A stretch of DNA of 64,000 bases from Streptomyces aureocirculatus (GTDB lineage: Bacteria > Actinomycetota > Actinomycetes > Streptomycetales > Streptomycetaceae). Positions 28,233-37,056 of the stretch are shown here, in pieces (positions within the stretch are counted from its first letter, which is position 1; each line of letters begins with the position of its first letter). A program made the translations under genes and the position numbers. The stretch spans positions 131,550 to 195,549 of the forward strand of contig NZ_JOAP01000025.1 in assembly GCF_000720475.1 (NCBI RefSeq). The letters run 5' to 3'. Under the pieces are notes generated by a model. It was given only the letters and a program-made list of their open reading frames with translations. It did no database searches and was not told the DNA's origin.

Positions 28233-29375
28233 GTGGTACTGAAAACCTTCGGCTGGTCGTTCGCAGTCACTGCGCTCGGCCTGGTCGCAGCGGTGCTCTT
28301 CGGGGGGTGGGCGGCGCTAGGACTCGTGGCGATCCTGTCCATCATGGAGATCTCGCTGTCCTTCGACAACGCGGTGGTCAACGCCGGAATCCTGAAGAAG
28401 ATGAATGCCTTCTGGCAGAAAATCTTCCTCACCATCGGCATCGTCATCGCCGTCTTCGGCATGCGCCTCGTCTTCCCGGTCGTGATCGTCGCTGTCAGCG
28501 CCAAGATGGGCCCCATCGAAGCGGTCCGGCTCGCGCTCAACGACAAGGACAAGTACCAGCAGCTCGTCACCGACGCGCACCCGTCGATCGCCGCCTTCGG
28601 TGGCATGTTCCTGCTGATGATCTTCCTCGACTTCATCTTCGAGGACCGGGACATCAAGTGGCTCGGCTGGCTGGAGCGCCCCCTTGCCAAGCTCGGCAAG
28701 GTCGACATGCTCTCGGTGTGCATCGCGCTCATCGTGCTGCTCGCCTCTTCGATGACCTTCGCCAAGCACGCGCACCAGCACGGCGGCGCCCATGCCGACA
28801 AGGCGGAGACAGTCCTCATCTCAGGACTCGCGGGCCTGATCACCTATCTCGTGGTGGGCGGTCTCTCCGGCTTCTTCGAAAGCAAACTCGAGGAAGAGGA
28901 GGAGCGTGAGCACGAGGAGGAGGAGAAGGCCAAGAAGTCGGGCAAGCCCGTCTCGGCCATCGCGCTCTCGGGCCAGGCCGCGTTCTTCATGTTCCTCTAT
29001 CTGGAGGTCCTGGACGCGTCCTTCTCCTTCGACGGTGTCATCGGCGCCTTCGCCATCACCAACGACATCGTCCTGATGGCGCTCGGCCTCGGCATCGGCG
29101 CGATGTACGTCCGGTCGCTCACGGTCTATCTGGTCCGCGAGGGCACCCTCGACGACTATGTCTACCTGGAGCACGGCGCGCACTACGCCATCGGCGCCCT
29201 CGCCGCGATCCTGCTCGTCACCATCCAGTACGAGATCAACGAGTTCATCACCGGCTCGATCGGCGTGCTCCTGATCGGCGCCTCCTTCTGGTCGTCCGTG
29301 CGCCGCAACAAGCGGCTCGCAGCCGAGGAAGGTACGGGCACGGACGAGAAGGCAGAGGTGCCGTCCGGAGTCTGA
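28233..29375 (+). CDS. DUF475 TerC-like integral membrane protein
   Basis: 380 residues, eight to nine hydrophobic segments. The two TerC signatures are present in the two halves: SFDNAVVNAG (about residues 44-53) and SFDGVIGAF (about 264-272), acidic motifs in the membrane thought to bind metal. A highly charged loop (EEEEEREHEEEEK) near residues 217-230 separates the halves. TerC-type proteins export or handle Mn and cooperate with TerD proteins at the membrane. GTG 28233. It follows the second terD by 136 bp. Confidence 0.9.
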   Translation: MVLKTFGWSFAVTALGLVAAVLFGGWAALGLVAILSIMEISLSFDNAVVNAGILKKMNAFWQKIFLTIGIVIAVFGMRLVFPVVIVAVSAKMGPIEAVRLALNDKDKYQQLVTDAHPSIAAFGGMFLLMIFLDFIFEDRDIKWLGWLERPLAKLGKVDMLSVCIALIVLLASSMTFAKHAHQHGGAHADKAETVLISGLAGLITYLVVGGLSGFFESKLEEEEEREHEEEEKAKKSGKPVSAIALSGQAAFFMFLYLEVLDASFSFDGVIGAFAITNDIVLMALGLGIGAMYVRSLTVYLVREGTLDDYVYLEHGAHYAIGALAAILLVTIQYEINEFITGSIGVLLIGASFWSSVRRNKRLAAEEGTGTDEKAEVPSGV

Positions 29376-29682
29376 CCGGGTCTGACCGGCCGCACCGGCC
29401 GCACCGGCCGTCGGCGGTCACCGGCCCGTCCTGCGGTCGTTGTCCGCCGGGCGTCCCGCAGGCCCGAGCGCATCGCGATGGCGGCGTCCCCCACCCGGGG
29501 GGCGCCGCCATCGGCGTACGCGCTCTGGCATACGGTGAGCCGACTTCGCCGTCCGGACGTGTGGCACCGGCCCAGGTGAGGAACGCTTTGTGCGGGGCGG
29601 CAGTTGAGGACCCGGAGGACCTGGGATCGGGCCGCCCCGTGGCGTACGCACAACTGACACGGGGCTTCTTTCTGGGGGTGGC
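29376..29682. other. 307-bp gap after the DUF475 gene
   Basis: Begins with short GGTCTGACC and CCGCACCGG repeats and contains one strong hairpin. No gene was recognised; the promoter of the TerA-like gene is expected in the second half. Confidence 0.55.
29477..29512 (+). terminator. Terminator after DUF475
   Basis: 16-bp stem, 29477-29492 with 29497-29512 (one G-T pair), and a very short loop. Confidence 0.8.
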
Positions 29683-30429
29683 ATGTCCTTCTGGGACGGT
29701 CTGCGGCCGAGGCGTGCGATGGATTTCGCGTCGGGCAGCTCCGCGACCAACTCCATCGAACTGACCAAGCGCAATCCGGCGGTCTCGCTCACCAAACAGG
29801 GCGCGGCCACCGGCAATCTCCGCGTCACGCTGACGTGGCAGATGCGCACGTCCGACCTCATCGGCAAGAAGCGCGGCGGCGGCAGCCTGCTGCGGCACCC
29901 GCTGAAGCTGTTCCAGCCCGAACCGGTGCAGGCGCACACACAGAGCATGGTCAACGTCGACCTGGACCTCGGCTGTCTGTATGAGCTGACCGACGGCAGC
30001 AAGGGCGTGGTGCAGCCCCTCGGGCACTTCTTCGGCAGCCTCAACTCGCCGCCGTACGTCAAGGGCAGCGGTGACGACCGGTTCGGCTCGGGCTCCGGCG
30101 AGACGATCTACGTCAACCTCGACCAGCGCGAGTCGATCAAACGGCTCCTCGTGTTCGTCTACATCTACGACCAGACACCGGCCTTCGACCGCACCCACGC
30201 CAAGGTGACGCTCTACCCCAGCAACGGCCCCCGCGTCGAGATCGACCTGGAGGAGCGCGCCCCGCAGGCCCGCTCCTGCGCCGTGCTGATGCTGGAGAAC
30301 GTCAAGGACGAACTGATCGTGCGCCGCGAGGTCCGGTACGTGTACGGCTTCCAGGCCGAGCTCGACCGGCTGTACGGCTGGGGCCTGCAGTGGGGCCGGG
30401 GCTACAAGAGCAAGGTGGGCGGCGGCTGA
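29683..30429 (+). CDS. TerA-like tellurium resistance protein
   Basis: 248 residues with a TerD-like beta-sandwich in the TerA arrangement: ELTKRNPAVSLTKQG, LTWQMRTSDL, VNVDLDLGCLYELTDG, and YVYGFQAELDRLYGWGLQWGRGYK at the end. The metal-binding Asp pair is seen in NVDLDLG. Compared with TerD it has an insertion rich in basic residues (KKRGGGSLLRHPLK). GGGGGTGG precedes the ATG. It likely forms complexes with TerD and TerC-like proteins at the membrane face. Confidence 0.85.
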   Translation: MSFWDGLRPRRAMDFASGSSATNSIELTKRNPAVSLTKQGAATGNLRVTLTWQMRTSDLIGKKRGGGSLLRHPLKLFQPEPVQAHTQSMVNVDLDLGCLYELTDGSKGVVQPLGHFFGSLNSPPYVKGSGDDRFGSGSGETIYVNLDQRESIKRLLVFVYIYDQTPAFDRTHAKVTLYPSNGPRVEIDLEERAPQARSCAVLMLENVKDELIVRREVRYVYGFQAELDRLYGWGLQWGRGYKSKVGGG

Positions 30430-30432
30430 ACC

Positions 30433-30454
30433 GCGGCCCCCGCGCGGGGGCCGC
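30433..30454. terminator. Bidirectional terminator, perfect palindrome
   Basis: A 22-bp perfect palindrome of GC pairs separates the convergent TerA-like and Pro-rich TerD genes, filling almost the whole 25-bp gap. Confidence 0.82.
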
Positions 30455-31387
30455 TCAGCGCGGCAGGAACTGCGGCCCCTGCGGCGGCAGCCGGAAGTTC
30501 GGGTCGGGCACGGGCGGGGGCGCCACCGGGTGCGGGTAGCCGTAGGCCGGGACCGGCGGCTGGGTGGGCGCCGGCTGCGGATAGCCGTAGGACGGCTGCG
30601 GCGCCGGGTAGCGCGGCGGCTCGGGCGGGTAGCCGTACGCGGGCTGCGGCACCGGCTGCGACATCGGCTGGGGCGCGGGCGGCGGGGCGGCGGGGTACGG
30701 CGCGGGCGGCAGGGTGTGGGCCGCCGGTGCGGGCGCGGCGGTCTCGGCCGGTGGCAGCGGCGCGGACCCGCCCGTCGTTCCCAGGTGCTGGGTCTGGGGC
30801 AGCGAGGCGTCGGGTGTCGGGTCGGTCACGGCCTCCGACTCGTCCACCAGGATCCCGAAGTCCGTGGCGAGCCCCACCAGGCCGTTGGAGTACCCCTCGC
30901 CGAGCGCCCGGAACTTCCAGCTCCCGCCGCGGCGGTACAGCTCCCCGCAGATCAGCGCGGTCTCGGCGCCGGTCTCCGGCGTGATGTCGAAGTACGCGAA
31001 CGGCTCCGCACCCGCGGGAGCGGCCGGCGAGGCGTCGTACAGCAGGATCCGCAACGCGCTGACCTGCTCGAAGGGCTTGTTGTCCGCGGAGGCCACGAGC
31101 AGCACCCGGTCGACCGCCGGGTCCAGGCCCGCGAGGTCGGCCTGCACGGTGTCCGTCAGGCCCTCGGCGACCCGCTTCTTGCCGAGCCGCCAGACCTTGC
31201 CGGAGGGGTGGCGCGGCTGGTTGTAGAAGACGAAGTCCTCGTCGGAGCGCACCCGGCCGTCGGTGCCGAGCAGCAGGGCCGACGCGTCGACGTCGGGGGA
31301 GCCCTGGCGCGGCGCCCAGCGAAGGACCGCGCGGACGGCGGCGGCTTCGAGCGGGACGTTCGACCCCTTCAACATCGCGTGCGTCAT
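30455..31387 (-). CDS. TerD-domain protein with long proline/tyrosine-rich tail
   Basis: 310 residues. Residues 1-185 form a TerD-type domain (MTHAMLKGSNVPL, SPDVDASALLLG, GETALICGELYRRGGSWKFRALGEGYSNGL). The rest is a disordered tail rich in Pro, Gln, Tyr and Gly, with repeats of the type PQPxYGYP. Calcium-site Asp residues are only partly kept: the second site reads RHPSGKVWRLG rather than [12 protein letters not shown]. It is divergent from the aldolase operon. The tail may bind other Ter proteins or SH3/WW-like partners; this is inference. Confidence 0.85.
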   Translation of the reverse strand: MTHAMLKGSNVPLEAAAVRAVLRWAPRQGSPDVDASALLLGTDGRVRSDEDFVFYNQPRHPSGKVWRLGKKRVAEGLTDTVQADLAGLDPAVDRVLLVASADNKPFEQVSALRILLYDASPAAPAGAEPFAYFDITPETGAETALICGELYRRGGSWKFRALGEGYSNGLVGLATDFGILVDESEAVTDPTPDASLPQTQHLGTTGGSAPLPPAETAAPAPAAHTLPPAPYPAAPPPAPQPMSQPVPQPAYGYPPEPPRYPAPQPSYGYPQPAPTQPPVPAYGYPHPVAPPPVPDPNFRLPPQGPQFLPR

Positions 31388-31766
31388 GCGGTCATCCTGC
31401 CTTCCTTGTGCGGACCCGGACAACGCGGGGCCCCGGGGCCTGTCGCCGGACTTCCACCGGTTCGCGGACCGTCTCGTGGCCCGCCTCGTGGCCCGCCTCG
31501 TGGCCCTCCTGACACGGGCCCGCGCCCGGACGAAAACTTTCGGACACGTGCCCGTCCTGCCCCCGTCCTGCCCGTCTGTCGGCCTATGACACCTGCCTGT
31601 GCAGGTGTGGGGCCCGCGTGTGCGACTTGGCCGGGTTACCTGGATTTCATGCCCGCGGGGAACCCTGGACACCCGCCTCTACGTACTATTACCGGCCACA
31701 TCGTTTCGGATCGCGACGACGATATGGGCGTAACGGGCGATACCAGGAGAATCTCAGAGGAACCAC
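31388..31766. other. 379-bp divergent promoter region
   Basis: Separates the Pro-rich TerD gene from the aldolase gene. It has a 12-bp tandem repeat (CTCGTGGCCCGC) around 31472-31510 and an AT-richer stretch at 31685-31765, where the aldolase promoter is expected. No gene was recognised. Confidence 0.55.
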
Positions 31767-32933
31767 ATGCGTCATTTCGGGCACATAACCCCAGAGGTGA
31801 GCCAGCGCCTCTTCCATCGGGAGCCGTGTGCCTTCACCGCGGACTCCCCGCCGCAGCTTCTCGCGGCCGCGCTCGGTGCCACGCTCTACAGCCCCGCCAC
31901 CCGCCCGCGCCTCGCTGACGACATCCTCAAGCAGTCCGCCCGTGGCGTGATCTCGATGGTCGTCTGCCTTGAGGACTCGATCGGCGACGAGGACGTCGTG
32001 GCCGCCGAGGAGAATCTCGTCCGGCACTTCACCGATCTCGCCGGGCGCCCCGGCGCCGAGCCGCCCCTGCTCTTCATCCGGGTCCGCAGCGCCGAGCAGA
32101 TCCCTGACCTGGTACGCAGGCTCGGCCCCGCGATCCGGCTCCTGTCCGGATTCGTACTGCCGAAGTTCACCGAGGAGCGGGGCGTTCCGTTCCTGGAGTC
32201 CCTCGCGGCGGCGGAGGCGGCGAGCGGGCGGCGGCTCTTCGCGATGCCGGTCCTCGAATCGCCGCAGCTCCTCTACCTGGAGAGCCGCGCCGAGACGCTC
32301 GCCGGGATCGCCCGTACCGTCGACAAGTACCGCGACCGGGTGCTCGCGCTGCGGCTCGGCGTCACCGACTTCTGCTCGGCGTACGGGCTGCGCAGACCGC
32401 CGCACATGACCGCCTACGACGTGCAGATCGTGGCGTCCGTCATCGCCGACGTGGTCAACCACCTCGGCAGGGCCGACGGCACCGGCTTCACCGTGACCGG
32501 GCCGGTGTGGGAGTACTTCCGCGTCCAGGAGCGGATGTTCAAGCCGCAACTGCGGCAGAGCCCCTTCCTCCAGGTGCGTGCCGAGGAGCTGCGCCAGGCC
32601 CTCATCGAGCACGACCTGGACGGCCTGCTGCGCGAGATCGAGCTCGACCGGGCCAACGGCCTGCTCGGCAAGACCTGCATCCACCCCTCGCACGTACTGC
32701 CCGTGCACGCCCTGTCGGTCGTCAGCCGCGAGGAGTTCAGCGACGCCCAGGACATCCTCCGGCCCGAGCAGGGCGGGGGCGGTGTGCTGCGCTCCGCGTA
32801 CACGAACAAGATGAACGAGGTGAAGCCGCACCGCGCCTGGGCGGAGCGGACCCTGCGCCGCGCCGAGGTCTTCGGCGTCGCGCGGGAGGACGTCGGCTTC
32901 GTGGAACTGCTCAGCGCGGGGCTGCCCTCGTGA
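31767..32933 (+). CDS. HpcH/HpaI-CitE-type aldolase of the Ter biosynthetic module
   Basis: 388 residues with a TIM-barrel CitE-like fold. Signature positions: CLEDSIGDEDV (acidic metal/phosphate site), LPKFTEERG, AMPVLESPQLL and GKTCIHPSHV. Members in Ter gene clusters are proposed to make a precursor for a nucleoside-like or ribosyl metabolite. It overlaps the next gene by 4 bp (GTGA), so translation is coupled. GAGGAACC precedes the ATG. Confidence 0.87.
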   Translation: MRHFGHITPEVSQRLFHREPCAFTADSPPQLLAAALGATLYSPATRPRLADDILKQSARGVISMVVCLEDSIGDEDVVAAEENLVRHFTDLAGRPGAEPPLLFIRVRSAEQIPDLVRRLGPAIRLLSGFVLPKFTEERGVPFLESLAAAEAASGRRLFAMPVLESPQLLYLESRAETLAGIARTVDKYRDRVLALRLGVTDFCSAYGLRRPPHMTAYDVQIVASVIADVVNHLGRADGTGFTVTGPVWEYFRVQERMFKPQLRQSPFLQVRAEELRQALIEHDLDGLLREIELDRANGLLGKTCIHPSHVLPVHALSVVSREEFSDAQDILRPEQGGGGVLRSAYTNKMNEVKPHRAWAERTLRRAEVFGVAREDVGFVELLSAGLPS

Positions 32934-35749
32934 CGGACATGAGCGCGAACGTGAGGAAGACGCAAGACGTGGTGTGGTCGGGTACGTGGGTCGCCGAGCG
33001 GCTCGGGGTCGAGCTGATCGAGAACGGGTCGGGGGGCGGCGGGGCCGCGGGCGGAGGTACGGGGGACGGCCGTGCTGGGAGCGTCGGGGGCGCTGGGGGC
33101 GCCGGGAGTGCCGGGTGCGACGGTGCCGGGAGTGGGAGTGCCGGGAGTGCTGGGAGCGCCGGTTGCGACGGTGCCGGGAGCGGGAGCGGGGGCGCCGGGA
33201 GTGCCGGGAGTGCCGGGGGCGACGGGAGTGCCGGGAGCGGCGGTGTCGGGAGTGGGCGGCTGAAGGAGTTGCTCGGGCTCGCGCTGCGGCGCAACCCCAA
33301 GCGGGCGCACCTGCTCGTGTCGAACGTCCTCGGCAAACACGTACCGCAGCACCCGTCGGTGATCTGGCGCTCCGGGTACGACCTCGGCGTCCGCGTACGC
33401 GACCTCCTCGGGGACCGCGACGCGGCCCGCGCCGTCGTCCTCGGCTACGCGGAGACCGCGACGGGGCTCGGCCACAGCGTCGCCGACGGCCTCGCCCTCG
33501 CCCCCTACCTGCACTCCACGCGCCGCCCCGTCGCCGGCGTGGAGCGCGCGGGCGGCTTCGAGGAGTCCCACTCGCACGCCACCTCCCACCTGCTGCTCCC
33601 CGAGGACCCCCGGCTGCTCGCCGGTGACGGCGCGCTGGTCCTCGTCGACGACGAGTTCTCCACCGGCAACACGGTCCTGAACACCATCCGCGCCCTGCAC
33701 GCACGGTTCCCGCGGCAGCGGTACGTCATCGTCGCCCTGGTCGACATGCGCGCCCCCGAGGACCGGGACCGCCTCGACGTCTTCGCGCGCGAGCTCGGCG
33801 CCCGCGTCGACCTGGTCGCGCTCGCCTCCGGCACGGTGCGGCTGCCCGACGGCGTCCTGGAGAAGGGGCAGGCCCTGGTCGCGGAGCACGAAGCGGCGGC
33901 GGCGGAGACGGCCGGGGCGGTGGCGGCGGCCGGGGCTCCGGCGCCCGCGCCGTGCGGCGAGCTAGCACCCGTCACGCGCGTCGACCTCGGCTGGCCCGTG
34001 GGCGTGCCCGACGGCGGGCGGCACGGCTTCACCCCCGCGCACCGGGAGCGCCTCCACGCGGAGCTGCCGGGCATGGCCGAGCGGATCGCCGCCGCGCTGC
34101 CCGCGGACGCGCGCCGCGTCCTGGTCCTCGGCTTCGAGGAGCTGATGTACGCACCGCTCGCCCTCGGCACGGCCATCGAGGAGCGGCTCGGCCGCACGGG
34201 CACCGAGGTGCGGTACTCCACGACCACCCGCTCACCCGTCCTCGCCGTGGACGACCCCGGGTACGCCATCCGCACCCGCCTCGTCTTCCCTGCGCACGAC
34301 GACCCGGCCGACGGGCCGGGGCCGCGCTTCGCGTACAACGTGGCGGGCGGCGGCTTCGACGCGGTCGTCGCGGTGGTCGACTCCACCGCGGACACCCCCG
34401 CGCTGCACGCGCCCGACGGCCTCCTCGCCCGGCTCGCCGCGCACACCGGGCACGTGCTGCTCGCCGTCGTGCCGTCGTACGTCCCCGCGTACGCCCTCTC
34501 CGAGGCCCCTGCCCAGGCCCTCACACCAGCCCCTTCGCAGGCCCCTCCGCACGCCCCCTCGCACGCCCCTCAAGATCAGGAAGCCTCCTTGCTGCCCGAA
34601 CCCCTCCGCGGTCCCGCCTTCTCCTCGTACGCCGCCGACGACGTCGGCTGGCTGCTCCAGGACCTCTCGGACGTCACCCTTGAGGCGCCCACCGAGGAGC
34701 GCGAGGAGGCCATCCAGAGCGGCGGCGCGCACTACGCCGAGTCGCTGCCGGTGGAGTACCAGCCGAGCCCGCAGTACCAGGATCTGTTCCGGGCCGCGCT
34801 CGACACCTCCGCGGCCCGCATCGCGCAGGCGGTCGGCACGGTCACCGAGACCGTCATCGCCGAGCGGTCGCCCCGCCCGGTCCTGGTGTCCCTCGCCCGC
34901 GCGGGCACCCCCGTCGGCGTCCTGATGCGCCGCTGGGCCAAGCACCGGCACGGCCTGGACCTGCCGCACTACGCCGTGTCCATCGTGCGCGGCCGCGGCA
35001 TCGACGCCAACGCGCTGCGCTGGCTGGCCGCGCACCACGACCCCGCCGACGTGGTCTTCGTCGACGGCTGGACCGGCAAGGGCGCGATCACCCGTGAACT
35101 GGCCGTGGCGGTCGAGGAGTTCGAGGCGGCGGGCGGCGCCACGGGCTTCGACCCCGAGATGGCCGTGCTCGCCGACCCCGGCTCCTGCGTCCGCACCTAC
35201 GGCACCCGCGAGGACTTCCTCATCCCGTCCGCGTGCCTGAACTCCACGGTGTCCGGGCTGATCTCGCGTACGGTGCTGCGCGCCGACCTCGTCGGGCCCG
35301 ACGACTTCCACGGCGCGAAGTTCTACCGCGACCTCGCGGACACCGATGTGTCCCGCGACTTCGTCGACGCCGTCGCCGCCCGCTTCGACGAGGTCGCCGA
35401 CGCCGTGGCCGCGCGGGTCAAGGAGATGCTCGCCGCGGACCGCGCCCCGACCTGGGAGGGCTGGGCCGCCGTCGAGCGGATCAGCGAGGAGTACGGCATC
35501 CACGACGTGAACCTGGTCAAGCCCGGCGTCGGCGAGACCACGCGCGTGCTGCTGCGCCGCGTCCCGTGGAAGATCCTGGCCCGCGCGGGCGCGGGCGCCG
35601 ACCTCGACCATGTGCGGCTGCTCGCCGAACAGCGCGGTGTGCCCGTCGAGGAGGTCGCCGAACTCCCGTACACCTGCATGGGGTTGATCCACCCCCGGTA
35701 CACGCGGGGCGCCACCGGCGCGGACGGCAGGGCGGTGGCGTCCACATGA
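32930..35749 (+). CDS. Double phosphoribosyltransferase fusion: PRTase_2-TRSP plus StiP-type PRTase_3-PELOTA
   Basis: 939 residues from GTG 32930 (ATG 32939 also possible). Order: N-terminal lead; a Gly/Ser/Ala tract at about residues 34-111; PRTase_2 (about 112-330) with PRPP loop LVDDEFSTGNT; TRSP domain (about 345-470) with its namesake TTTRSP; a Pro/Ala linker (about 525-550); StiP-like PRTase_3 (about 565-830) with PRPP-like loop VFVDGWTGKGAI; and a C-terminal PELOTA-type RNA-binding module. These domains are often separate genes in Ter clusters. It is coupled by 4-bp overlaps to genes on both sides. Domain limits are estimates. Confidence 0.86.
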   Translation: MTDMSANVRKTQDVVWSGTWVAERLGVELIENGSGGGGAAGGGTGDGRAGSVGGAGGAGSAGCDGAGSGSAGSAGSAGCDGAGSGSGGAGSAGSAGGDGSAGSGGVGSGRLKELLGLALRRNPKRAHLLVSNVLGKHVPQHPSVIWRSGYDLGVRVRDLLGDRDAARAVVLGYAETATGLGHSVADGLALAPYLHSTRRPVAGVERAGGFEESHSHATSHLLLPEDPRLLAGDGALVLVDDEFSTGNTVLNTIRALHARFPRQRYVIVALVDMRAPEDRDRLDVFARELGARVDLVALASGTVRLPDGVLEKGQALVAEHEAAAAETAGAVAAAGAPAPAPCGELAPVTRVDLGWPVGVPDGGRHGFTPAHRERLHAELPGMAERIAAALPADARRVLVLGFEELMYAPLALGTAIEERLGRTGTEVRYSTTTRSPVLAVDDPGYAIRTRLVFPAHDDPADGPGPRFAYNVAGGGFDAVVAVVDSTADTPALHAPDGLLARLAAHTGHVLLAVVPSYVPAYALSEAPAQALTPAPSQAPPHAPSHAPQDQEASLLPEPLRGPAFSSYAADDVGWLLQDLSDVTLEAPTEEREEAIQSGGAHYAESLPVEYQPSPQYQDLFRAALDTSAARIAQAVGTVTETVIAERSPRPVLVSLARAGTPVGVLMRRWAKHRHGLDLPHYAVSIVRGRGIDANALRWLAAHHDPADVVFVDGWTGKGAITRELAVAVEEFEAAGGATGFDPEMAVLADPGSCVRTYGTREDFLIPSACLNSTVSGLISRTVLRADLVGPDDFHGAKFYRDLADTDVSRDFVDAVAARFDEVADAVAARVKEMLAADRAPTWEGWAAVERISEEYGIHDVNLVKPGVGETTRVLLRRVPWKILARAGAGADLDHVRLLAEQRGVPVEEVAELPYTCMGLIHPRYTRGATGADGRAVAST
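33029..33261 (+). repeat. In-frame Gly/Ser/Ala-coding repeat tract inside the PRTase gene
   Basis: About 230 bp made of variants of GTGCCGGGAGTG/GGGAGTGCC units, coding for GAGSAGS-type repeats and two GCDGAG units. All units keep the frame. It interrupts the gene just before the first PRTase domain, where family members would be expected to have a short spacer. Confidence 0.8.
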
Positions 35750-36567
35750 CCGCCCCCCACGCCGGTGCCCCGCGCCTCCTCGTCGCCAGCGACCTGGACC
35801 GCACCCTCATCTACTCCGCCGCCGCGCTCGGCCTGACCATGCCCGACGCGCAGGCGCCGCGGCTGCTGTGCGTCGAGGTGTACGAGGGCAAGCCCCTTTC
35901 GTACGTCACGGAGACCGCCGCCGCACTGCTCACGGAACTGGCGGAGCGCGCCGTCTTCGTGCCCACGACGACCCGCACCCGCGAGCAGTACCACCGCGTC
36001 CACCTCCCGGGCCCTGTACCGCGGTACGCGATCTGCGCCAACGGCGGGCACCTGCTCGTCGACGGGGTGTCGGACCCGCGGTGGCGGGCGGACGTCGACC
36101 GCCGCCTCGCCGCCGAGTGCGCGCCCCTCGACGAGATCCGCGCCCATCTGCTGCGCACCGCCGACCCCGCCTGGCTCCTCAAGGAGCGCGTCGCCGAGGA
36201 CCTCTTCGCCTACCTCGTCGTGGAGCGCGCGCTGCTGCCGTCCGGCTGGGTCAAGGAGCTGGGGGAGTGGGCCGTGGAGCGCGGCTGGACCGTCTCCTTG
36301 CAGGGGCGCAAGATCTACGCGGTGCCGCGGCCGCTGACCAAGAGCGCGGCCATGCGGGAGATCGCACGGCGTGCGGGCGCCGATGAGGTGTTCGCCGCCG
36401 GGGACTCGCTCCTCGACGCCGATCTGCTCGCCGCGGCCGACCGCTCCTGGCGGCCCTCCCACGGGGAGCTCGCCGACACGGGGTGGTCGGTGCCGGGGCT
36501 CACGGTGGTGCCGGAGCGGGGGGTCGCCGCGGGTGAGCAGATCCTACGAGGCTTCCTGGCCGCGTAG
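35746..36567 (+). CDS. HAD-superfamily phosphatase of the Ter module
   Basis: 273 residues. HAD motif I is ASDLDRTLIYS (nucleophile and acid Asp), motif II is in VPTTTRTREQY, motif III is the Lys around LTKSAAMREIA, and motif IV is FAAGDSLLDADLL. The cap inserted between motifs II and III suggests a small-molecule phosphatase of the sucrose-phosphatase/Cof group. The ATG overlaps the PRTase stop (ATGA). It likely removes phosphate from the product of the preceding PRTases. Confidence 0.87.
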   Translation: MTAPHAGAPRLLVASDLDRTLIYSAAALGLTMPDAQAPRLLCVEVYEGKPLSYVTETAAALLTELAERAVFVPTTTRTREQYHRVHLPGPVPRYAICANGGHLLVDGVSDPRWRADVDRRLAAECAPLDEIRAHLLRTADPAWLLKERVAEDLFAYLVVERALLPSGWVKELGEWAVERGWTVSLQGRKIYAVPRPLTKSAAMREIARRAGADEVFAAGDSLLDADLLAAADRSWRPSHGELADTGWSVPGLTVVPERGVAAGEQILRGFLAA

Positions 36568-36595
36568 GCCTCCTCGCTCTGCCCCCGTGGGCGGC

Positions 36596-36732
36596 TGGCC
36601 TGCCCGTCCCTGTGGGGGCTGGCCTGCCCGCCCCTGTGGGCGGCTGGTCTGCCCAGGGGGCGAGTGGGGTCTCCCCTGCTCGAGCGGAGCCGAGAGCTTG
36701 GGGATGGGCGGGCACCGCTGCGCCGGGCAACA
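36596..36732. repeat. Cluster of GTGGGCGGCTGG repeats plus GAGAGCTTGGGGA element
   Basis: Three tandem copies of about 30 bp (GTGGGCGGCTGGCCTGCCCG-like) followed by CTCCCCTGCTCGAGCGGAGC and CGAGAGCTTGGGGA, then GGGCGGGCAC and CGCCGGGCAACA. The outer parts match 14870-14940, so this is a dispersed element that has grown by tandem duplication here. It may terminate the Ter module transcript. Confidence 0.7.
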
Positions 36733-36806
36733 CCTGTCCCGCTGCGGCGCCCCACGTGTGCGCCCACCCGCCAGTGCCGGGCACCGGGCCCCCGTACCCT
36801 GTCCCC

Positions 36807-37037
36807 ATGCCCCGATACGAGTACCGCTGCCGCCCCTGCGGCACCACCTTCGAGCTGAGCCGCCCGATGGCGGATTCCGCGGCCCCGGCCACCTGCCCCT
36901 CCGGCCACGAGGACACGGTGAAGCTGCTCTCGACCGTGGCGGTCGCGGGCACAGCGGCCGCGAGCCCGGCACGCGGCGCAGCCCCAGCGGCAGGCGGCGG
37001 CGGAGGCGGCTGCTGCGGCGGAGGCTGCTGCGGCTGA
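36807..37037 (+). CDS. FmdB-family small zinc-ribbon protein
   Basis: 76 residues. An N-terminal zinc ribbon (MPRYEYRCRPCGTTFEL, with a second pair expected around TCPSGHED) is followed by an Ala/Gly linker and a C-terminal GGGCCGGGCCG tail with four Cys. The second ribbon knuckle has only one clear Cys plus His, so the site may be Cys3His. The FmdB family is annotated as regulatory protein, with function uncertain. Confidence 0.83.
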   Translation: MPRYEYRCRPCGTTFELSRPMADSAAPATCPSGHEDTVKLLSTVAVAGTAAASPARGAAPAAGGGGGGCCGGGCCG

Positions 37038-37056
37038 CGCACCCGCCCCCGGGGGG

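Noticed and set aside
33029..33261. Collagen-like or PE_PGRS-type surface protein
   Set aside because: The Gly-rich tract is short and sits within a cytoplasmic PRTase fusion with no signal peptide.
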